Shown piece by piece: positions 28,109-37,484 of a DNA stretch of 64,000 nt. A model generated the notes under the pieces. It ran no database searches, was not told the DNA's origin, and saw only the letters and a list, made by a program, of their open reading frames with translations. The position numbers and the translations under genes were made by a program. Origin of the DNA: Vibrio fortis. Its GTDB lineage: Bacteria; Pseudomonadota; Gammaproteobacteria; Enterobacterales; Vibrionaceae. How positions within the stretch are numbered: the stretch's first letter is position 1; every line of letters starts with the position of its first letter. The stretch covers positions 124,001 to 188,000 of the forward strand of contig NZ_JFFR01000013.1 of assembly GCF_000695685.1 (NCBI RefSeq), in the 5' to 3' direction.

Positions 28109-28855
28109 ATGTATCGACCAAAAGTACCGGAACAAATCACAAGCTTTCAATTAGCAGTCTTAATGTTGTCTTTGTTTGTTGTGATCTCGTTAACCGTTGA
28201 ACTTATCTTTAAGTTACCGCCAGAAATTCTTAAGATATTGATATACGTAGATACCTTTATTTGCGTGATCTTCTTTATCGATTTTGTGCAGCAGTATCGC
28301 GCCGCACCATCAAAGCTTGAATACATGAAATGGGGTTGGCTTGACCTTATCTCTTGCATTCCGTTGATGGAGATGAACCAGTTTGCTCGGTTGATTCGTG
28401 TGTTTCGCCTAATTCGTGCAATAAAATCTATCTCTATGATTTCTCATGCAATCAATGAGAACAAAGCGTCGACGTCGCTGCATTTTATGGTGGTGACTTC
28501 ATTGATGATGATGGTGTTTGGCTCGATTTATATTCTCTATCTTGAGAAGGACATGCCGGGGGCCAATATTCACACTGCTGGTGATGCGTTTTGGTGGACA
28601 TTCGTCACCATCACGACGGTTGGATATGGAGACTTTTTCCCCGTGACTTTAGAAGGGCGCATTGTTGCCATTATCTTAATCACCACCGGCGTTGGTATGT
28701 TTGGTAGCTTTACCGCCGTTCTCGCCTCTTGGATAATGGACTCTTCTAACGAGCGCAAGATGGAGGTTCAGGTCTTAGAAGAGGTGAATGCTCTCAGAGC
28801 AGAGGTTCGGGAATTGAAGGTAGTACTAAAACAGCAAGCTGAGAGAAATAAATAG
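28109..28855 (+). CDS. Voltage-gated-type potassium channel
   Basis: The 248-residue protein has six membrane segments. S4-like spacing of Arg every third residue is visible in RLIRVFRLIRAIKSI (about residues 95-110). The selectivity filter TTVGYGD sits at about 169-175, and a C-terminal coiled coil (VLEEVNALRAEVRELKVVL) probably supports tetramer assembly. ATG 28109 is chosen; a TTG 15 codons upstream is possible, and neither has a strong ribosome site. It may be co-transcribed with ltrA (64-base gap). Potassium efflux control during electrophile stress would fit but is inference. Confidence 0.82.
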   Translation: MYRPKVPEQITSFQLAVLMLSLFVVISLTVELIFKLPPEILKILIYVDTFICVIFFIDFVQQYRAAPSKLEYMKWGWLDLISCIPLMEMNQFARLIRVFRLIRAIKSISMISHAINENKASTSLHFMVVTSLMMMVFGSIYILYLEKDMPGANIHTAGDAFWWTFVTITTVGYGDFFPVTLEGRIVAIILITTGVGMFGSFTAVLASWIMDSSNERKMEVQVLEEVNALRAEVRELKVVLKQQAERNK

Positions 28856-28982
28856 TATGCTATCACGTGACAAGACTTGCCATAACTTGTAGTTATTCCT
28901 GAGTCGCTAATGGAAGGGTATTCTAAACTCATAAATGTCCAGAAATTCGCTAGACTCCAAAACAGTTTCAATCTTTAATATG

Positions 28983-29012
28983 AAAACGCCTCCAAGTAAC
29001 GGAGGCGCTTTT
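28983..29012. terminator. Bidirectional terminator
   Basis: The arms CGCCTCC and GGAGGCG pair around AAGTAAC, with AAAA before and TTTT after. It lies between the K+ channel gene and the convergent TRAP operon. Confidence 0.8.
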
Positions 29013-29116
29013 GTATCTAAATCTCTTGCGGATTAAAAAGCATTACATTCGAGCACAAAGTGATCTGTGATATTCAATGACTGCATGCCCAATTCTCAGT
29101 CAATTCCATAACAAAA

Positions 29117-30412
29117 TCAAAGCAGTACGCTTGGCAGGTATAAAGAAAGACTCGGAATGAAGGTTACGATGAGCACCATAGGCAGATGTCCAAGCAGAAT
29201 CAGCTTCATGGTTGGTTTAATGTATTTGTCGAGCGAGAGCTTAGCCACTCCCCCAGCCATGAACAGCATAGGCGCGCACGGTGGCGAGATGTTCCCCAAT
29301 CCTAAGTTAACGCCCACGATAGCAGCAAAATGAATCGGATCGATGCCTAGTGCCTTAATGATTGGCAGGAAAATAACCGCAGCAAGAATACTTCCGGAAA
29401 TATCGTCTACTATCATGCCTATCAGCATCAACAACACATTGATCAATAAGAGTAATACCAATTTGTTATCGCTAATCTGCAGCAACGCATCCGCGATCTG
29501 ATTCGGTATTTGCTGAAATACCATTGCGCGACTCATGACAAATAAAAAGAACAACACTGCGATAATGGATCCTGTCATCGCTACTGAACTGACAGTAATA
29601 TCCATTAGCTGTTTAAAGCTGATGCCTTTGTACACCATAAGTCCAATGACAACTGAGTACACCACAGCAATAGATGCAGCCTCAGTCGGTGTCGCCAAGC
29701 CACTGTATATGGTGCCTAAAATAATGATTGGCATAAGAAGAGCGAACGTTGCTTTTCTTCCGGTCTGTTGGATATTTTGAAACTGAGCTTTATAAGACTT
29801 GGGTTTATGTACTTGGATACCCTGCTCATTTCTCAAGATGAAGTGGTTGAGTACGCAGTACCAGAGAGCGAGTAACAGCCCCGGAACTATGGTCGAAAGG
29901 AACGCTGCTCCCACAGAAATACCGCTAGTAATCGAGAATATAATCATAGGGATGGATGGCGGTATCAACAACGCCAATACCGACGAGCAAGCAACCAAAC
30001 CAGTGGCGTGCCCTTCTGGGTAACCCTCTTTGACCATTCGTGGAATCATGATTTTGCCAATAGCAGCGATGGCGGCCGTCGAACTTCCTGAGATAGCTCC
30101 AAACAGAGTACAACTGATCACGGTCACAGCTCCCAGGCCACCTTTGATGCGCCCAACAAACGCATTAATGAAGTTGAGAATACGTTCAGAGATGCCACTT
30201 TCGGCCATGACAAAACCGGAAAAGATAAACAATGGCAACGCTAACAGTGAAAAGCTGGCTACTGTGTTATAACCATGCGGTAGCAAGAACGAGATGTTAC
30301 TACCGGTGATATAAGAAAAGAGTAGTGCGCCTACCCCAAAAGCAAATGCCACAGGGACACCGATCAGCAGCAGCACGACTGTGACTGCCATTGCGAGAAT
30401 AAATAAAGTCAT
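29117..30412 (-). CDS. dctM: TRAP transporter large permease (DctM family)
   Basis: This 431-residue, roughly twelve-span inner-membrane protein is the large subunit of a tripartite ATP-independent periplasmic transporter driven by a Na+ gradient. Family segments include ALPLFIFSGFVMAESGIS, GAISGSSTAAIAAIGKIMIP and the C-terminal GVNLGLGNISPPCAPMLF. Its ATG overlaps the dctQ stop by four bases, so translation is coupled. It is the last gene of the aminotransferase-mmsA-TRAP operon. The substrate is set by the DctP protein. Confidence 0.93.
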   Translation of the reverse strand: MTLFILAMAVTVVLLLIGVPVAFAFGVGALLFSYITGSNISFLLPHGYNTVASFSLLALPLFIFSGFVMAESGISERILNFINAFVGRIKGGLGAVTVISCTLFGAISGSSTAAIAAIGKIMIPRMVKEGYPEGHATGLVACSSVLALLIPPSIPMIIFSITSGISVGAAFLSTIVPGLLLALWYCVLNHFILRNEQGIQVHKPKSYKAQFQNIQQTGRKATFALLMPIIILGTIYSGLATPTEAASIAVVYSVVIGLMVYKGISFKQLMDITVSSVAMTGSIIAVLFFLFVMSRAMVFQQIPNQIADALLQISDNKLVLLLLINVLLMLIGMIVDDISGSILAAVIFLPIIKALGIDPIHFAAIVGVNLGLGNISPPCAPMLFMAGGVAKLSLDKYIKPTMKLILLGHLPMVLIVTFIPSLSLYLPSVLL

Positions 30413-30939
30413 GATCTGCCCTCCGGTTTAAACAGTTCGCGAACGTCACGACCAATATCGAGCAACAAATAGAGTGAAGAAAGGACAAAGCCAAACACCA
30501 TCGAAGAAGACCACACCCAACGAGGCCAAGCTAGGTTGGTGCTTAGCCGTCCCCTGTCATAAATTTTCATCACATATTCCATAGCAAGATAAGAGAAGAA
30601 CATCAGTGCGCTGAGAGAGACTAGATATCCAAACAGCTTAATCAGCTCGATAGTCCTTGGATTATTGACGATAAGATGAATGACTCCCCCTGTGATATGC
30701 TCTTTCGTCTTAGTTGCGTAGGCCATACCTGAAAAGTAAACCCATACCCCAAGTAACAATGCGACTTCTTCGATACCAGTAAATGGAGAATCAAACACGT
30801 AGCGCAGGATTACTTGAAAGAACATCAATAGTGACAAGCTAATAACCGAGCTAATCATTATGAATCGAAGTAACATTTCTAAGAAATCACACACGCTGTA
30901 AAAAGCAGGCACATCACGTTGTGCAAGAGAGTCATTCAT
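30409..30939 (-). CDS. dctQ: TRAP transporter small permease (DctQ family)
   Basis: The 176-residue protein has four hydrophobic spans and the DctQ pattern FQVILRYVFDSPFTGIEEVALLLGVWVYFSGMAYATK in its middle region. It pairs with DctM to form the membrane part of the TRAP transporter. It lies 15 bases after dctP and overlaps dctM by four bases. Confidence 0.9.
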   Translation of the reverse strand: MNDSLAQRDVPAFYSVCDFLEMLLRFIMISSVISLSLLMFFQVILRYVFDSPFTGIEEVALLLGVWVYFSGMAYATKTKEHITGGVIHLIVNNPRTIELIKLFGYLVSLSALMFFSYLAMEYVMKIYDRGRLSTNLAWPRWVWSSSMVFGFVLSSLYLLLDIGRDVRELFKPEGRS

Positions 30940-30954
30940 AATTGCCTCACATCA

Positions 30955-31959
30955 CTACTTCTGAACACCGGAGACGGAATAGACTTGATCCATGATGTCT
31001 TTACCTACCGTTTTCTCCATACTTGGCCATTCGTTGCTGTAAATACTGGCCTTCGCTTTATCCATTTGCGCGTCAGTAAGTGAGACTACTTTGATGCCCG
31101 CTCCTTTTACTTTCTCAAGGTAATCAGCGTCAATTTGTTCTGCTTTTTGCCAAACAACTTGCATGGTTTTGTCTGCCGCTTGTTGCATCTTGTTTCGCTC
31201 TTCGTCTGGCAATCCGTCCCACCAATCTTTGTTCACCAGAAAGAACCCTTGCTCAAAGTAATCTTTGGTAAGGATGTAAGTCTCTAGTACATCACGCATT
31301 TGCCAGATTTCGATCGAAGGGCCAAAACCACGGCCATCAATCACGCCAAGTTGAAGAGAGGTGTACAATTCGCCATAGGGCATGGGTACCGCTGAGAATC
31401 CCCAGTCTGCAAAACGGTCAACCGCGACAGGCACATCGACCGTACGAATTTTGAGCCCTTTGGTATCTTCAGGGAACTCGACAGGCACTTTCCCCACCCC
31501 TTTTCGAATAGCCATAGAGCCAAAACCCGTCGGTACGATACCAAGAGCATGAAGGCCGATATCAGCAAAGATGTCGTTGTAGATATCGAGCATCCCACCT
31601 TTCAGACCATAGATCTGTTTAGCGCTGTTCCAATCGTCGGCAACGTAACCGAGCCAGGTCAGATCAAGGCGTTTATCGAACTCAGACGCACCAAATGAGA
31701 TGGTCATCGGGATCACCCCATCAACCGCTTGCTCGAACTGAGACTGCCAATCACCGAGATCGCCCCCAGAGTGATATTGAGGTGTGTAATCAGAGCCTGT
31801 TTCCTTAAGCTCTTGCATGAACGTCTCAGCGGCATAGTTAAAGATGTGGTCGTTTGGATAAGCTTGAGCCAAAATGAAACGCTCAGCGGCTGCGTTAAAT
31901 GCCACACATGAACTGATCGCTGCGAGTGCTACAGACTTGAATAACTTGTTAGTTTTCAT
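30955..31959 (-). CDS. dctP: TRAP transporter solute-binding protein (DctP family)
   Basis: The 334-residue periplasmic protein has a signal peptide (MKTNKLFKSVALAAISSCVAF, cleaved near AAA-ER). The DctP fold shows the usual GGDLGDWQSQFEQAVDGVIPM region and the Arg-containing segment KGLKIRTVDVPVAVDRF that normally binds the ligand carboxylate. AAGGAAGGA before ATG 31959 fixes the start. It follows mmsA in the operon, so the ligand is probably an amino or hydroxy acid feeding malonate semialdehyde or methylmalonate semialdehyde. Confidence 0.9.
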   Translation of the reverse strand: MKTNKLFKSVALAAISSCVAFNAAAERFILAQAYPNDHIFNYAAETFMQELKETGSDYTPQYHSGGDLGDWQSQFEQAVDGVIPMTISFGASEFDKRLDLTWLGYVADDWNSAKQIYGLKGGMLDIYNDIFADIGLHALGIVPTGFGSMAIRKGVGKVPVEFPEDTKGLKIRTVDVPVAVDRFADWGFSAVPMPYGELYTSLQLGVIDGRGFGPSIEIWQMRDVLETYILTKDYFEQGFFLVNKDWWDGLPDEERNKMQQAADKTMQVVWQKAEQIDADYLEKVKGAGIKVVSLTDAQMDKAKASIYSNEWPSMEKTVGKDIMDQVYSVSGVQK

Positions 31960-32040
31960 AGTTCCTTCCTTGTCAAAAAGACGGCTTAATAAGGCATTAA
32001 GCCGGTAGAAAGATGAGTTAGAACAACTCATTAGGGAAAT

Positions 32041-33531
32041 TTAGCTTGGGAATGAGTACTTGATACCTTCACGCACACCGGAAGATGGCCAGCGTTGAGT
32101 GATGGTTTTACGGTCGGTGTAGAAGCGAATCGCATCTGGCCCATAGATACACAGGTCGCCAAATCGCGATTGCTTCCAGCCACCAAAGCTGTGGTATGCC
32201 ACAGGGACAGGTAGAGGGATATTAATGCCGACCATGCCCACTTTAATTTCGTCACTAAAGTAGCGCGCCGCTTCACCATCTCGGGTAAATAGACACGTGC
32301 CGTTGCCGTATAGGTTGTCATTAATGATTTGCACGGCTTGATCCATTGACTCAACACGAATCACTTGCAGCACTGGGCCAAAGATTTCCGCTTGGTAGCT
32401 GGTCATTTCCGTGGTGACATTGTCAATCAAAGTCGCGCCGACGTAGTACCCTTCCTGACAGCCAGCCACTTCGATGTTGCGTCCGTCGACAACAAGGCGA
32501 GCCCCCTGCTCAACCGATGACGTAATATGTTCTTCGATACGTTGTTTATGCTCTTGACTGATAACCGCACCAAAGCTGTTCTCTTTCTCGGCATAGTGGC
32601 CAACTTTTATAGAACTCATCTGCTCTGTCAGTTTGGCAATCATTGCATCTGCAACTTCATCTCCAACCGCCACTGCAACGGATAGCGCCATACAACGCTC
32701 GCCAGAAGAACCAAAAGCAGCTCCAATCAGTTGGTCCACGGCGTTATCCAAATCGGCATCAGGCATCACAATCGCATGGTTTTTCGCACCACCTAATGCC
32801 TGGCATCGCTTGCCATAACGCGCGGCTTCTTGATAAACGTAATGAGCAATCGGTGTTGAACCCACAAAGCTGACAGCTTCCACTCGTGGATCTTCTAGCA
32901 GTGCGTCTACCACCAGCTTATCGCCATTTATTACATTGAACACACCATCTGGCAGGCCAGCTTGTTGAAGAAGTTGTGCTAGAAATAGCTGCGCTGAAGG
33001 CACACGTTCAGAAGGTTTGAGAATAAAACTGTTACCGCAAGCGATCGCCATCGGATACATCCAAAGCGGGACCATCGCCGGGAAGTTAAATGGCGTGATA
33101 CCAACAACGACCCCAAGTGGCTCGAATTGACTCCAAGAATCAATTTGGCCTGCAACATCTTTACTGAATTCACCTTTAAGCAGTTCAGGAACCCCGGCAG
33201 CATACTCAATATTTTCAATCCCGCGGATCAATTCTCCCATCGCGTCGTGGCTTATCTTGCCATGCTCTTTACCTATCAACTCGCACAGTTTTTCTGCGTT
33301 GTCTTCAACCAACACTTTAAATTTAGCGAAGATCTGAGCGCGTTTTGCTGGTGGGGTTTTACGCCAATCTTGTTGTGCTCGCTGAGCAATGGTGATGACT
33401 TCATCGACCAAGGCTCTATCAGCCATTGCCAACTTAGACTCCACTGCTCCTGTTGATGGGCAGTCGACATCTAAGAAATTCTCACTGGTTTCTACCACGC
33501 GTCCATTAATATAGTGACCAATAATGTTCAT
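32041..33531 (-). CDS. mmsA: CoA-acylating (methyl)malonate-semialdehyde dehydrogenase
   Basis: The 496-residue enzyme oxidises malonate semialdehyde or methylmalonate semialdehyde with NAD+ and CoA to acetyl-CoA or propionyl-CoA plus CO2. The MmsA/IolA branch is recognised by YINGRVVETS at the N-terminus, ITPFNFPAMVPLWMYPMAIA, the Gly-rich GGAKNHAIVMPDAD replacing the usual Glu-containing ELGGK motif, and the Cys motif GERCMALS. It is 15 bases after the aminotransferase, which would make its substrate. MmsA homologues act as DddC in DMSP catabolism, so a link to dddP is possible. Confidence 0.92.
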   Translation of the reverse strand: MNIIGHYINGRVVETSENFLDVDCPSTGAVESKLAMADRALVDEVITIAQRAQQDWRKTPPAKRAQIFAKFKVLVEDNAEKLCELIGKEHGKISHDAMGELIRGIENIEYAAGVPELLKGEFSKDVAGQIDSWSQFEPLGVVVGITPFNFPAMVPLWMYPMAIACGNSFILKPSERVPSAQLFLAQLLQQAGLPDGVFNVINGDKLVVDALLEDPRVEAVSFVGSTPIAHYVYQEAARYGKRCQALGGAKNHAIVMPDADLDNAVDQLIGAAFGSSGERCMALSVAVAVGDEVADAMIAKLTEQMSSIKVGHYAEKENSFGAVISQEHKQRIEEHITSSVEQGARLVVDGRNIEVAGCQEGYYVGATLIDNVTTEMTSYQAEIFGPVLQVIRVESMDQAVQIINDNLYGNGTCLFTRDGEAARYFSDEIKVGMVGINIPLPVPVAYHSFGGWKQSRFGDLCIYGPDAIRFYTDRKTITQRWPSSGVREGIKYSFPS

Positions 33532-33546
33532 TACCTTCTCCTTGTC

Positions 33547-34866
33547 TTATTTGTTCTCAATGCTTTCGCCTAGTGCATTAACCAGTCGATCAATCTCATC
33601 GGGGGTGGTGATAAATGGGACGCCCAGTTGAACCGTATCGCCGCCATATCGCAGGTAGAACCCTTTATCCCACATGCGCATTGCCACTTCGTAAGGTCGT
33701 TTTACTGGTGAGCCGTCTTTATGTGTCAGGGTAATTCCAGCAGCTAATCCGTAGTTGCGGATATCGCTGATGTAGGGAAGATCACGCAGGGAGTGGACCG
33801 ACTCTTCAAACTGAGGAGAGAGGCCATTCACTCGTTCCATGATGTTTTGATTTTCGAGTTCGTCGAGCGTGGCCATTGCAGCGGCACACGCAACCGGAGA
33901 TGCGGAATAGGTGTATCCATGAGGGAATTCAATCGCGCTGATATCGCCACTGTTTGCCATGAAAGCGTCGTAGATTTCACTTTGGCAGATCACAGCACCC
34001 ATCGGAATAATGCCGTTAGTTAACTGTTTCGCTGTGGTCATAATGTCTGGCGTGACGCCAAATTTCTCTGCGCCACTGTAAGCACCCATTCGTCCAAACG
34101 CGCAGATGACTTCATCAAAGATCAGTAAGATATTGTTCTTATCACAGATCTCTCGAACCTTTTGCAGGTAGCCCACAGGAGGTGGCAACACGCCAGCTGA
34201 ACCTGCAACGGGTTCAATAATCACCGCGGCAATATTGCTGGCATCATGCAAAGCGATCATTTCATTAAGCTGCTCAGCTAAATAAGCCCCTTGAGCTGGT
34301 AACCCTTTTTGAAACTCGTTACCGGGAATGATGGTGTGCGATAAGTGATCGGTATCCAAGCCTTGCCCATAAAGTGCCTTGTTGCCAACGATGCCACCGA
34401 CGCTGACTCCACCAAAGTTCACTCCGTGATAGCCTTTGACGCGGCCGATGTACTTGGTTTTGCTCGCCATACCTTTCTTACGCCAGTATGCACGTGCCAT
34501 TTTCAGAGCCGTATCGACAGATTCTGAGCCATCATTGGTAAAGAACACTTTATCCAAACCTTTAGGCATCAAGTCTGCAATCCGTTCCGCTAACTCAAAT
34601 GCAGTGGGGTGACCAAATTGAAACGAAGGGGCGTAATCTAATGTGGCCAATTGCTTGGTTATGGCTTCATTAATATATTGATTGTTATGGCCTAAGCCGC
34701 AAGTCCATAAACCAGACAGCGAATCATAGATCTTGCGATTGTTTTGATCGGTAAAGTAGCAACCTGACGCAGAAGTCATTAATCGCGGATTACTTTTAAA
34801 CTCACGATTCGCCGTAAACGGCATCCAGAGAGAATCCAACTGATTCGGGGTGAGTGCTCCATTCAT
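33547..34866 (-). CDS. Class III omega-amino acid:pyruvate aminotransferase
   Basis: The 439-residue PLP enzyme belongs to the beta-alanine:pyruvate transaminase group. LWMPFTANREFK opens the protein as in that group. The PLP-binding region shows NDGSESVDTALKMARAYW, IFDEVICAFGRMG and the Schiff-base Lys in TTAKQLTNG. Paired with mmsA it would convert beta-alanine to malonate semialdehyde and on to acetyl-CoA, or act similarly on 3-aminoisobutyrate. It is the first gene of a five-gene operon with a divergent LysR gene. Confidence 0.88.
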   Translation of the reverse strand: MNGALTPNQLDSLWMPFTANREFKSNPRLMTSASGCYFTDQNNRKIYDSLSGLWTCGLGHNNQYINEAITKQLATLDYAPSFQFGHPTAFELAERIADLMPKGLDKVFFTNDGSESVDTALKMARAYWRKKGMASKTKYIGRVKGYHGVNFGGVSVGGIVGNKALYGQGLDTDHLSHTIIPGNEFQKGLPAQGAYLAEQLNEMIALHDASNIAAVIIEPVAGSAGVLPPPVGYLQKVREICDKNNILLIFDEVICAFGRMGAYSGAEKFGVTPDIMTTAKQLTNGIIPMGAVICQSEIYDAFMANSGDISAIEFPHGYTYSASPVACAAAMATLDELENQNIMERVNGLSPQFEESVHSLRDLPYISDIRNYGLAAGITLTHKDGSPVKRPYEVAMRMWDKGFYLRYGGDTVQLGVPFITTPDEIDRLVNALGESIENK

Positions 34867-35017
34867 GTTAACGTTCCTTTTTATCTGCCGTTACGACATC
34901 CAGCCAAAACAGCAATTAAACAAAGTAGTAACATTTACTTTACATACCACCTTGCTCGCATTAAATTGCATTTACCAAAACGTAAGTTTGCTTATTTCAA
35001 ACTAACTAGAGATAGCA

Positions 35018-35956
35018 ATGGCTAAGAAAACGATTAATCAATTTTCCCACTCTGATTTACGCCTACTGAACATCTTTAAAGTGGTGGTTGAGAATAATGG
35101 CGTTACCCCTGCCCAAGACGTACTAGGCAAAAACAAAGCAACCATCAGCATCGCGCTGTCAGATTTAGAAACTCGATTTGGATTTTCCCTTTGCCAAAGG
35201 GGGAGAGGCGGCTTCAAGCTAACACCTGAAGGGGAAGTGATTTATCGTGCCTACTTGGCCCTGCATGAAGGGATTGATAACTTCACTAATGTGATCAATT
35301 CCATCGATGAAACCACCCGTGGCGAGTTACGTATCTACATCGACGACAACTTTATTAATCACCAAGAGATGCTGGTCACCCACACCTTACAGAAGGTCAG
35401 CCAAAAGTTTCCCAACATTAACCTGTACCTCACTATGGGAAGCAGCCAAGCTGCGAAAGAGAAGCTCAGTCATGATGAAGTCGACATTGCCGTCATGCAG
35501 AGGACAACGCCTGACGCCGGATTGACCTATCTCGACCTGTACAAAGAAAAAGAGTATTTGTACGCGTCAAGCAACCACACCATTTTCAGGCGCAGCTATC
35601 TCGACATCAGTAAAACGGATATTTTGCAGCTGCCGACAATACAATCGAACTATTCTAATAGTGTTGAGTGGTCACGCTATAACACCAAGGCGACGACCGA
35701 CGATAAAGAAGCAACGGCTTTCTTGATTTTGACTGATGAATTCACTGGCTACTTACCGAGCTTCTACGCCAAACAATGGCTAGACAGCGGTCGAATGAAA
35801 GCGTTAAGACCACAGGACTTTAACAACCACATTGATTACTGCGTCGTGATGAAAACAGCGCGCAGCAACGAACTGCTCATCAAAACCTGGCTCGATTGTT
35901 TTGATGATATATTGAGGGAAAAAGGTTACGTCACAAACTTTGAGGCTTTACGTTGA
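35018..35956 (+). CDS. LysR-type regulator of the omega-amino acid/TRAP operon
   Basis: The 312-residue protein has a LysR helix-turn-helix at about residues 10-70 (FKVVVENNGVTPAQDVLGKNKATISIALSDLETRFGFSLC) and a C-terminal sensing domain. It is divergent from the aminotransferase operon with 151 bases between, the classical LysR layout, so it probably activates that operon in response to the imported amino acid. Confidence 0.88.
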   Translation: MAKKTINQFSHSDLRLLNIFKVVVENNGVTPAQDVLGKNKATISIALSDLETRFGFSLCQRGRGGFKLTPEGEVIYRAYLALHEGIDNFTNVINSIDETTRGELRIYIDDNFINHQEMLVTHTLQKVSQKFPNINLYLTMGSSQAAKEKLSHDEVDIAVMQRTTPDAGLTYLDLYKEKEYLYASSNHTIFRRSYLDISKTDILQLPTIQSNYSNSVEWSRYNTKATTDDKEATAFLILTDEFTGYLPSFYAKQWLDSGRMKALRPQDFNNHIDYCVVMKTARSNELLIKTWLDCFDDILREKGYVTNFEALR

Positions 35957-36187
35957 AATTAGCCACGCCCTGCACTAATACGTCTTGATAAGATATTTCT
36001 CTCGTTACATTGCTTGAGACTCCCTCATTCGAAGCTACAGAACTCAAACATCCGAACAATAATCAATCAAATATGCACATTGTTTTATAAAATCTATTGA
36101 ATGTTATTGATATTGGTGATATTTCTCGAAAGATCATATCGTTGGATAACGAGCGTATCGATTTACAACATGTCACACAAGGAAAGC

Positions 36188-36919
36188 ATGAGCTTCGAAG
36201 ACAGACCATATCTTAGAGAAATACAGCTAAAGCGCGACAACATTAGTGACTTCGAAAGCTATCCTTTCTCTATTCCTGCGGTCAAAGAATTAGACCATCT
36301 CGAATTTCATCCTGATGTCACCTTCTTCGTCGGGGAGAACGGGACAGGGAAATCCACTCTTATCGAGGCGATTGCCGTTTCGCAAGGATTCAACCCAGAA
36401 GGAGGGACGAAGAATTCAACTTTCTCGACCAGCCGTACGCATTCAGAGCTGCACGAATTCATCAAGCCGATAAAGAGCTTTAAGCACCCTAGAGACGGTT
36501 ATTTTCTTAGAGCAGAGAGCTTCTACAATGTCGCAACCTTGATGGACGAAACTGGATATTTACAAGGTTATGGAGGCAGATCTCTTCACCAGCAATCTCA
36601 CGGTGAGTCTTTCATGGCAACATTAACCAATAAGCTTCGTGGGAACGGGTTATACATCATGGATGAACCCGAGGCTGCGCTATCACCAGCCCGTCAAATG
36701 GCTGCTGTATCAGCGATACATCAATTGGTGGAAGAGAATTCTCAATTTATAATCGCTACACACTCCCCTATTTTGTTAGCTTACCCAAGAGCCAAGATAT
36801 ATCAGTTCTCCAATACGGGAATCTATGAAGTCGCGTATGAAGACACTGAGCATTACGCGATCACTAAAGACTTTCTCAATCACCATCAGCAAATGATGAA
36901 GATCTTAATGGAAGACTAA
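36188..36919 (+). CDS. Stand-alone ABC-type AAA ATPase
   Basis: The 243-residue ATPase has Walker A GENGTGKST (about 49-57), a signature-like SHGES, Walker B LYIMDEPEAAL and the switch His in ATHSP. It has no membrane partner, so it is a soluble SMC/OLD-like or RecF-like ATPase fold. AAGGA lies before ATG 36188; an ATG six codons earlier is possible. Similar short ATPases are common as orphan genes. No effector gene that would make it a defence pair is evident: the neighbours are an acetyltransferase and a membrane protein. Confidence 0.75.
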   Translation: MSFEDRPYLREIQLKRDNISDFESYPFSIPAVKELDHLEFHPDVTFFVGENGTGKSTLIEAIAVSQGFNPEGGTKNSTFSTSRTHSELHEFIKPIKSFKHPRDGYFLRAESFYNVATLMDETGYLQGYGGRSLHQQSHGESFMATLTNKLRGNGLYIMDEPEAALSPARQMAAVSAIHQLVEENSQFIIATHSPILLAYPRAKIYQFSNTGIYEVAYEDTEHYAITKDFLNHHQQMMKILMED

Positions 36920-36986
36920 TGTGTAACAAGGTCAACCAGAAGAAGTAAAAGTTATTCTGTTCTGATGCTTGAAAGAAAGGGGAAAT

Positions 36987-37457
36987 ATGAAAATTGCATT
37001 TCGGCAGATAAACTTGGATGACTTCGAATTATGCGTCGCTGCGAGAAAAGATGCGTACTTTTGTAGTTTTGGGCATTACGTCGGCTTCAACGACTTCATC
37101 AGTGGTTATCGCGAACGAGTCTTTGATCGCTTAGCAACATCAGGATGGTTCTATATCCATATATTCGTGGATGGTCAGTTTGCAGGGCAGTTAGAGTTTC
37201 GTAGTTTTTCACCTGAACCAGACACTGGTTATATACATCTTATTTACTTAACACCGAATTTTCGTGGGTTAGGGCTCGCTCCTAAAGTGCAGGAATATGT
37301 TGTAGGCACTTTGAGTAAAGCAGGTTGTTTGAGAGCGGTACTTTCAGTAAGTCGGACTAGCTCTCGAGCTCTTACATTCTATAAGCGCCATGGTTGGGAG
37401 TTCGTACGTAAGAATCCCAAGCACGTTGAAACAGACTTTTACCAACTTTGGCTATGA
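36987..37457 (+). CDS. GNAT family N-acetyltransferase
   Basis: The 156-residue acetyltransferase has the acetyl-CoA-binding motif in YLTPNFRGLGLAPKVQEYV (the R/Q-x-x-G-x-G/A pattern) and a typical final ALTFYKRHGWEFV. AAGGGGA precedes the ATG. The substrate is unknown. Between its stop and the next gene is AATAAACGGTTTAAGAG, similar to the left part of Vibrio attC sites, so it may be a gene cassette or lie beside one. Confidence 0.82.
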   Translation: MKIAFRQINLDDFELCVAARKDAYFCSFGHYVGFNDFISGYRERVFDRLATSGWFYIHIFVDGQFAGQLEFRSFSPEPDTGYIHLIYLTPNFRGLGLAPKVQEYVVGTLSKAGCLRAVLSVSRTSSRALTFYKRHGWEFVRKNPKHVETDFYQLWL

Positions 37458-37484
37458 GATCAATAAACGGTTTAAGAGAGATTT

